Positions 58,100-64,000 of a DNA stretch of 64,000 nucleotides are shown here, piece by piece (position 1 is the first letter of the stretch; each line of letters opens with the position of its first letter). A model generated the notes under the pieces. That model did no database searches. It had not been told where the DNA came from and saw only the letters and a list, made by a program, of their open reading frames with translations. The DNA is taken from the NCBI RefSeq assembly GCF_019578655.1, contig NC_063261.1, forward strand, positions 25,523,126 to 25,587,125, read 5' to 3'. Source of the stretch: Ricinus communis (taxonomy: Eukaryota; Streptophyta; Magnoliopsida; Malpighiales; Euphorbiaceae). Position numbers and translations under genes: made by a program.

Positions 58100-59880
58100 A
58101 CACACACTTAACATAAGAAAAGAAAATAGAGGAATTGAAAGAGTTTCTTCATTAAACAACCTGGTCTAATCTTTTGCCAAGAGAAATTTTAAGGTTTAAG
58201 CACTTTGTTGACCATGATCTTCATCTACAAAAGCTTTAGAGGTTTATTTGGTAAGTATTTTAAGAGTTTTGATTGATTTGAGTTATTGGTTAGGTGTATT
58301 CTCGGGTTGGGTTTTTCTGATTTTTCAGTCTCTGTATTTATTTCATTTCTTGAGCTAGAAAACTCCAAAGTATGCACGGTCTAATGCGTTGAAAACTTCA
58401 GACAGTTCTCTATAAATTTGTAGTTTTATATTTTTGCTAGTTATGTCTCTATATTTTTAGAATCAGACCAAAACATTTACTGCTTATTCTATCAGGATAG
58501 TTTGAGCTAGTCATGTTAAGTTGTGCTTAACTCCTTCTATAGTTGTCTAATTAAAGTGAAACTTCTTTCTGCATATTATAGACTCGAATACCTAGAATTA
58601 TATAAAATATGATTCTCAAATACCTCATATATAATTTTCAGTAATTTTTCAAAGTTGGTCCCAAAATCTGCCCTATCATGGTTATTGAGATAGGAATGTA
58701 AGACTGAGAAAAACATAGCGGCTTATTATTTTCTTGAATTCTAAGTGAAATTTATGAATTAGGTGTTGGAAATGCAAGGAAAGTGCAAATGCAAGTTAGA
58801 TATTTTGTGGAGTTGATTGGGTATAACTAAATGCCACTTTTCCTCAGTAGATATCAAGCCCTTGCAAAGTTGATTTCTTTGATTTGAATGTTGAATATTG
58901 AAATTGAAAAAAAAGAAAATCAAAGTTGTTATTTTAAGCTTATTAGATTTCAAATTGGAACTTATTTCAAAATATATTCAATTGGTTTTACAAATTTGAA
59001 GTATAATTATAAAAATAAGTAGGTTGTGTGTGTTGGATTTTACATGTGATGATTTTGCAATTCCACAACAAGATATTTCAGCTTTTAGTTGGCCTAATTA
59101 ATCAATATATAATATTAATTAAAGATCTTGGCTTTTTCTTGATGAGCACAAACATTAATAGCCTTAATTTTATCGATTACATATTACTTATATTTCACAA
59201 TTATGGGACAACTTGATAAAGTTTTATTTTAATGTTACAAAGAGCATTCATCCAATGCCTTTGAGCAAGTAAAATTGTACTTTATTTTTAGGAAATGCCT
59301 TCTCACCGTGATGTGTTTGAAATGTTCTGAGACTGATATATGTACATGTGCTTTGTTTGTGGTTGTTAATGCGCATTAGACAACGGGGCACTTAATTACA
59401 GGCCGGTGAAGGGAAAAGGGTCGTACCGTGCTAATATAAAGGAAGGGTTAGCCGTGAAGTGTGCCTAGAGTGAGTTTTTGAATGATGATTAGTTGGTGAT
59501 AATTATTGGTGAGAATAGTTAAATTTTATGAGACTTTTTATACCATTTAAAGTATATAATGTTAATAATTAGTTTTGCTATTTTTATGTGAGTATTAGAG
59601 TAGTTTCTATAGTTGTGCATTCTTGCTTGATAAAAATTAATTGCCTCAAGAATTTCATTCACAATGTTATATATTTCATATAATTATATAATTTTATTTT
59701 GCTTAGAGTTATCTAAATTGTTTTCTACTTGTATATCTATTCACTTAGTATTTTTCATAAATTTTATTCAGGAAGCAAGGCTTGATAGTGGGTGGTTGAG
59801 CTAGTAAGTGTGATTAAATGTAAGAGTAAGGTTGGCCAGCATTTTTCGTCTAAGGAGTCATATACACACTCATTGTAAAA
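58100..59880 (+). other. LTR-like or spliced non-coding stretch
   Basis: The stretch is less A+T-rich than its surroundings. It has a strong donor-like TTTGGTAAGTATT at about 58247 and acceptor-like ends TTTATTTTTAGGAAATG (about 59291) and TTTATTCAGGAAGC (about 59771). Its layout resembles the minus-strand solo LTR at 41461-43772 (a GGTAAGT site in the first third, a TATAAATTTGTAGTTT block, an AGCCGTGA block in the last third). It has no long open frame. The likeliest reading is a diverged gypsy LTR; a spliced non-coding RNA gene is the alternative. No terminal motifs or target duplication were found. Confidence 0.35.
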
Positions 59881-61204
59881 TAAATATTCATCCTTTTGTA
59901 TAACGTAGTGGTTATGTACATGTAAAAGGTTATATTATAAAGTTAATGTTTAAAGGTAAACTTTGTATATTAACTTATTTAATAATATTTAATAAATGTC
60001 ATTTCTAGTTATAGTTATTAAATTAAAACATCATATACCCACTAAAATAAATTGTTAATATTTCATAATTATGATTTCAAATACATTACATATATATACA
60101 TATATATATATATATACTTCAACTAAACTAAAGATTTTAGCAACTATTTTGTTTTAAATGTTCATTTCGGGTTACGTGAGACGAGGTGTGATATCAGCTG
60201 CTGATTTTATTAGTTTTATTTTAAAATTGTTTCATATCAGTTAATAATTAATTTAATCTTTTTTAAACAATATTATTCTTATTAAAACTTATCAATGATA
60301 ACTTACTTTAAGTTAATCTCATATAATTAATTTTTTTATAATTGATGGTAAATTATTATTATCTTAAAATTATATTTAATAAATTAATAATTATAATATT
60401 TTATAATTATGTTCAAATGAATTTATTTTGTTAATGAAACTTAAATTTAAATTTTTACTTTTAAAAATATTTTTAATATTAAATATAATTAAGATAAATA
60501 AAATTAATTATAATAATTTTAATTATTTTAACCTATTTTTATTAATTTGTATGAGTAAAAATAATAATATTAAATAAAATATATTTAAAGATAAATTATA
60601 TCCTTAACAGTCATTTAACATACTAACATCAACCACTAAATAACATTTTACGAAACAATTTAATTTTTTCAATTGTCAGCTATCAGTTACCAAATATCAA
60701 TCATCACCCACCAGCTATCAGCCATCAACTGCTAGTTATCTGTTGTCAACCACCAGCTATATTAATTAGTCGAACCAAACAAGACCGCAATGAGACTTAT
60801 TTGATAATAACTAATATTTTATTCACACGTATTGCATGTAAATTATAATAATTTAACTTGTTATTATTTATATAATAAATAATTTTAAAATAGTAATTGC
60901 TATGATAATTTATTTAACAAATTAATATTAGATTAAATATACAATAATATTTGAAAATATAATTTAAATACTATTTTTAGAATTAAAAAGTATTGTACAA
61001 TTAGAAAACTAAATTAATATAATATTAAAAATATAATTCAAATGTTATAATTTAAAAATAGAATCATTGTTGATTTTTAAAATTTTAATAGAATTAGATT
61101 TTTAGAATGAGACTTGTACTAAATGACTTATTAGTAGTAAATATTATATTATTAAATGACTAAATTAAAATAATCAATTATTGTATTAAATTATTCAATT
61201 CGTA
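59881..61204. other. Intergenic, A+T-rich, possible hAT-type MITE remnant
   Basis: A (TA)n stretch lies at about 60085-60115. At 60640-60785 there are repeated AGCTATCAG and CATCAACC-like words followed by CGAACCAAACAAGACC, and at about 60185 a TATCAGCTGCTGATT sequence. Such subterminal words are common in plant hAT MITEs, but no TIR or duplication could be fixed. Confidence 0.35.
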
Positions 61205-61298
61205 ATAAGTATTTTAATTAAAAAATTAACATTAAATATGAGATTAAAATAAATCAATTAAAATACTGCTATTATTATTATTATCATCATCATCTTCC

Positions 61299-61334
<36 letters not shown>

Positions 61335-61640
61335 ATGACGCAAAGCAGACTGGGAGGGGAAGAGCAATTCACATTTTCACTGTTAATAAAAGCCTTAAAA
61401 ATGACAAAACATAAAAGATTAGAAGTCATGGAACCAAAATTGGATTTAGGGGGTCAAATCTAGAAACACGATAAATTTAAGGGACCATTTATATATTTAG
61501 CCTATATGTTATGATAATTTCACCCAAGTTTTTGTAAGCACTTTAATGAGTGCATGATTCCACTCCATATTATTAACTAAAATCCATGTCCATAAAACAT
61601 AATGCAATTCTATTAAAACAAATAGAAGTAATTTTTGAAT
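61205..61640. repeat. 3' flank of the peptide gene, duplicated at 63665-64000
   Basis: Blocks shared in order with 63665-64000: AAGTATTTTAATT with AAAAATTAA, then ACTGCTATTATTATTATTA, a GCGCAAA/ACGCAAA block, AAACAT(A/G)AAAGATTA, (A/G)GAACC, TTT(A/C)GCCTAT, and ATGTCCATAA. A (TTA)n microsatellite (61268-61331, with an internal ATC stretch) lies within it. Confidence 0.55.
61268..61331. repeat. (ATT)n microsatellite with ATC interruption
   Basis: Two runs of ATT units separated by a short ATC run and CTTCCTT. The shorter allele-like run in the duplicate copy is at about 63742-63762. Confidence 0.8.
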
Positions 61641-61838
61641 TTCATATAATTTATATTATATTTTCCAGCAAAAAATATTTAAACTATTCTATTAACATTG
61701 CAATTTAAACATGCAGTCATGAAGTTGTTTTGTCATCATCATCATTGACAATAATCTAAAGATAATGTCACGTTGGACATATATATAACTATAATTGAAG
61801 TAATTAATTAACTTGGTAATTGCTAGAATTATGTCAGT

Positions 61839-62090
61839 CTAGACTGCCTTTTGTCCATTTCCTACAGCTCCCGTCTTTCCATAATTTTCAAGGCCGCCAC
61901 CACCAAGTGTTTTACAGAAATATTTGCAGGCACGACCACATGCCTTTCTGGATGCATGTGTTTGTCTCAAACATTGAACCATGCAGTCAGCCTCACATGT
62001 AATTGCTTCACTTGTCTTCATGCATGTCATCATTATCATCATTGATGCAAGGACTAAGAAGGTGGCAATGCATTTGATCTTCCTAGCCAT
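61839..62090 (-). CDS. Secreted six-cysteine peptide, Ole e 6-like
   Basis: The 83-residue frame has a basic start (MARKIK), a hydrophobic signal core (about 7-24) and a likely cleavage site after residue 29 (T-S-E-A). The mature part holds six cysteines at 32, 36, 40, 51, 55 and 59, giving C-x3-C-x3-C-x10-C-x3-C-x3-C. That spacing is the pattern of the olive pollen protein Ole e 6 and related plant peptides, which fold as two disulfide-linked helices. The tail is glycine-rich and contains L-E-N-Y, also found near the end of Ole e 6. Function is unknown for the family; secretion to the cell wall is likely. A thionin-like or hairpinin-like peptide is an alternative, though those have different cysteine spacing. 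Single exon; the first ATG gives the signal peptide. Confidence 0.82.
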   Translation of the reverse strand: MARKIKCIATFLVLASMMIMMTCMKTSEAITCEADCMVQCLRQTHASRKACGRACKYFCKTLGGGGLENYGKTGAVGNGQKAV

Positions 62091-62180
62091 TTCTTGTGAA
62101 AATTAAACCTTTTTGCTTTGGTTCTTCCTTTTTCTTTTTTTCTTTTTTATATTTTTTTGGTTGGTGTTTTGAGTCGATGA

Positions 62181-62204
62181 ATATATATATATATATATAT
62201 ATAT
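62181..62204. repeat. (AT)12 microsatellite upstream of the peptide gene
   Basis: The run lies 91-114 bases before the ATG at 62090 and could supply the TATA function for the gene, since no other TATA-like box is as well placed. Confidence 0.6.
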
Positions 62205-63664
62205 GAAGTCCACATATCTATAAAAAGGGATGTCTAGTTGAGTCTATTTAGGAGACAAGTGTTGTTTTGAAAAGTTTCCTTGTTGAATAAACCTTTAAAT
62301 ATTATACATGTTTAACGAAAAATAAGGAACAAAAGTTTGATTTGAATATGGTTTAAAGAAATAGTTTGATTTGAATGTCAATTTTGGGTTTGAAACCCAA
62401 CAAGTTTTTGTTTTCATAACTTTTTACTGTTCTTTTTATAACTTAACAAAAGAATATTATAGCAAAGTAGTTAGCAAGAAAGTGATAAACAATAATAATA
62501 CAAAAGCATCAAATATAAATACATAAACCGAACATCATAAACTATTTTGGAACTTTAAGTGGTTAACAATCCAGGTTTTGTTTGGTTTTCAGTATCTACT
62601 ATTTAAGATTTTCTACTGTAATATTTCTAAACCCAATTATGTGTTAAAACTAATGATTTAAAGTCTTAAGTATACCTACCAGTGGAATGCAGCTGAACTG
62701 AGGCTGGAGTCTCCACCAAGACTAGGAGATCTCTAGTTTGAATTCTAGTTGGAGCTGACTAAAAGAAAGATTTTAAATATTTATGACATAAACTTAAAAT
62801 CTAAATGTAGGATTTTATACTAGATTTAATTTAGATATAATGTTTAATAGTACAATTCTATTTTGTGAATCAGTTTTTCTTGAGAAGAAAACATATATAT
62901 CATTACTAATACTAAGAAACATAGTCAGGTTCTTTCATTAAAAAACTTTATTATGAAAAATTCTATAAAATAATCTTAGTAAGGAAAAAGAATGCAATCC
63001 AATACAAAAATTCTGAATTCTAATTAAGATAATCAACCAGTATAAGGTCACGAAGCTAATAAGGGCCTTCGTCCCCCTAATCTAAACACTAAAATTGTTA
63101 ATACTACTTTATTTCTTTGTCAATGCATGCACCACATTATTATACCTATGAGATATGATTTAAAAGCAATGAATCTAAAATATGTACAATAATAAAAAAT
63201 TATTTATGGAGAAATACAAATATTTTATTATATAAATTAATAAATACATTTAAATATAAAAAATAAAAATAAGTATCAAGTATTAATAAATACATGTATA
63301 GTATGTTATTTTTTAAGAATTGTCAATTGTACTCACATAGTGATAAAGTGCAGCTTTATAAAAAATATGTTTCATTTAGAGGCGTTGATCTATAAATCGA
63401 CTTTATAAACGTTTTTTAACAAGCTCGATTGATTAAATATCATTTCATAAAAAAGAATTTAAATCATAAACATGAATCAACAATTACAGAAAAAAAAAAT
63501 AGTCCAGCAACAACGACATCAATAAACATAGAAACAACAAGGTAACAGAAAATAAATAATATTAAAAGTAAAACGATAACCAATGGAATAATAGACTATG
63601 ATGTTGACAACAACCAACAATAGCAACAATAAAGAACACTCAAACAATGATGATGAATTTGCAC
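62205..63664. other. Intergenic, A+T-rich
   Basis: No gene was recognised. The stretch holds the distal promoter of the peptide gene and unremarkable A+T-rich DNA. Confidence 0.45.
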
Positions 63665-64000
63665 TAAGTATTCTAATTGAAAAATTAATAGTAAATAGTT
63701 TTAAATTATATTTAAATTAGAATTAGTATTAGATCAAACACTGCTATTATTATTATTATTATGGCGCAAACCAAACATGAAAGATTAAGAGCAATAGAAC
63801 CGAATAATGCAGTTTATGTTTTTCGCCTATTTCTTAGGAGTTATCAATATATTAGGTGATTTTTTTATAGTTCAACTCATTATTAATATTTTCACTCTGA
63901 CATAATTTGTATTCCAAATTGATATGTCCATAAGAAGTGCATGTCAATCTTTGTGTTTTTGGTTATGTTTTTTTGTCTTATTTTAAATAAATATCATATT
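63665..64000. repeat. Second copy of the peptide-gene 3' flank
   Basis: Same order of blocks as 61205-61640: AAGTATTCTAATTGAAAAATTAA, ACTGCTATTATTATTATTATT, GGCGCAAA, AAACATGAAAGATTA, TAGAACC, TTTCGCCTAT, ATGTCCATAA. It lies 5' of the peptide gene, so it is likely the 3' flank of a further gene copy beyond the right edge. Confidence 0.55.

Overview
This is plant nuclear DNA, almost certainly from a eudicot. It has intron-rich genes with GT..AG junctions, very A+T-rich intergenic DNA, and families typical of dicots (a CYP89A cytochrome P450, a NATA1-like acetyltransferase and the JmjC demethylase ELF6). The rest is mostly LTR retrotransposons and their remains. I cannot name the species.

Four host genes can be supported, all on the minus strand. 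(1) 1-1076: 5' part of a CYP89A-type P450, cut by the window edge. (2) 14760-15461: intact single-exon GNAT acetyltransferase of the NATA1 type. (3) 19172-27838: ELF6 (JMJ11), rebuilt here as seven exons giving a 1631-residue protein with JmjN, JmjC and four C-terminal C2H2 zinc fingers. (4) 61839-62090: an 83-residue secreted six-cysteine peptide with the Ole e 6-like spacing. The genes are unrelated in function and show no clustering.

Mobile DNA, left to right: a rearranged Ty3/gypsy chromovirus (5212-9234, target duplication GAATT); a minus-strand copia LTR edge near 10.4 kb; two diverged copies of an A+T-rich dispersed repeat (about 10.88-12.52 and 16.65-17.92 kb), one carrying a ~110-bp minisatellite; a full-length but broken Ty1/copia element (31254-36025); a long-terminal-inverted-repeat element resembling a MULE (36961-38177); a LINE fossil (40.77-44.35 kb) split by a minus-strand solo LTR (41461-43772, duplication TATTT); a large chromovirus LTR cluster (47376-53122, outer duplication ATCAC) in which two LTRs are joined head to head and a third, opposite solo LTR is nested inside one of them (duplication ATTTG); a clean plus-strand solo LTR of the same family (54729-57524, also ATTTG); and a diverged LTR-like or spliced non-coding stretch at about 58.1-59.9 kb.

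The most unusual structures are the head-to-head chromovirus insertion, whose two outer ends are both U5 ends, and the sequence 5' of the cysteine-rich peptide gene that matches its own 3' flank, which predicts a tandem paralogue just beyond the right edge. Sequence similarity and family calls were made by eye and from memory of the families; no search was run.
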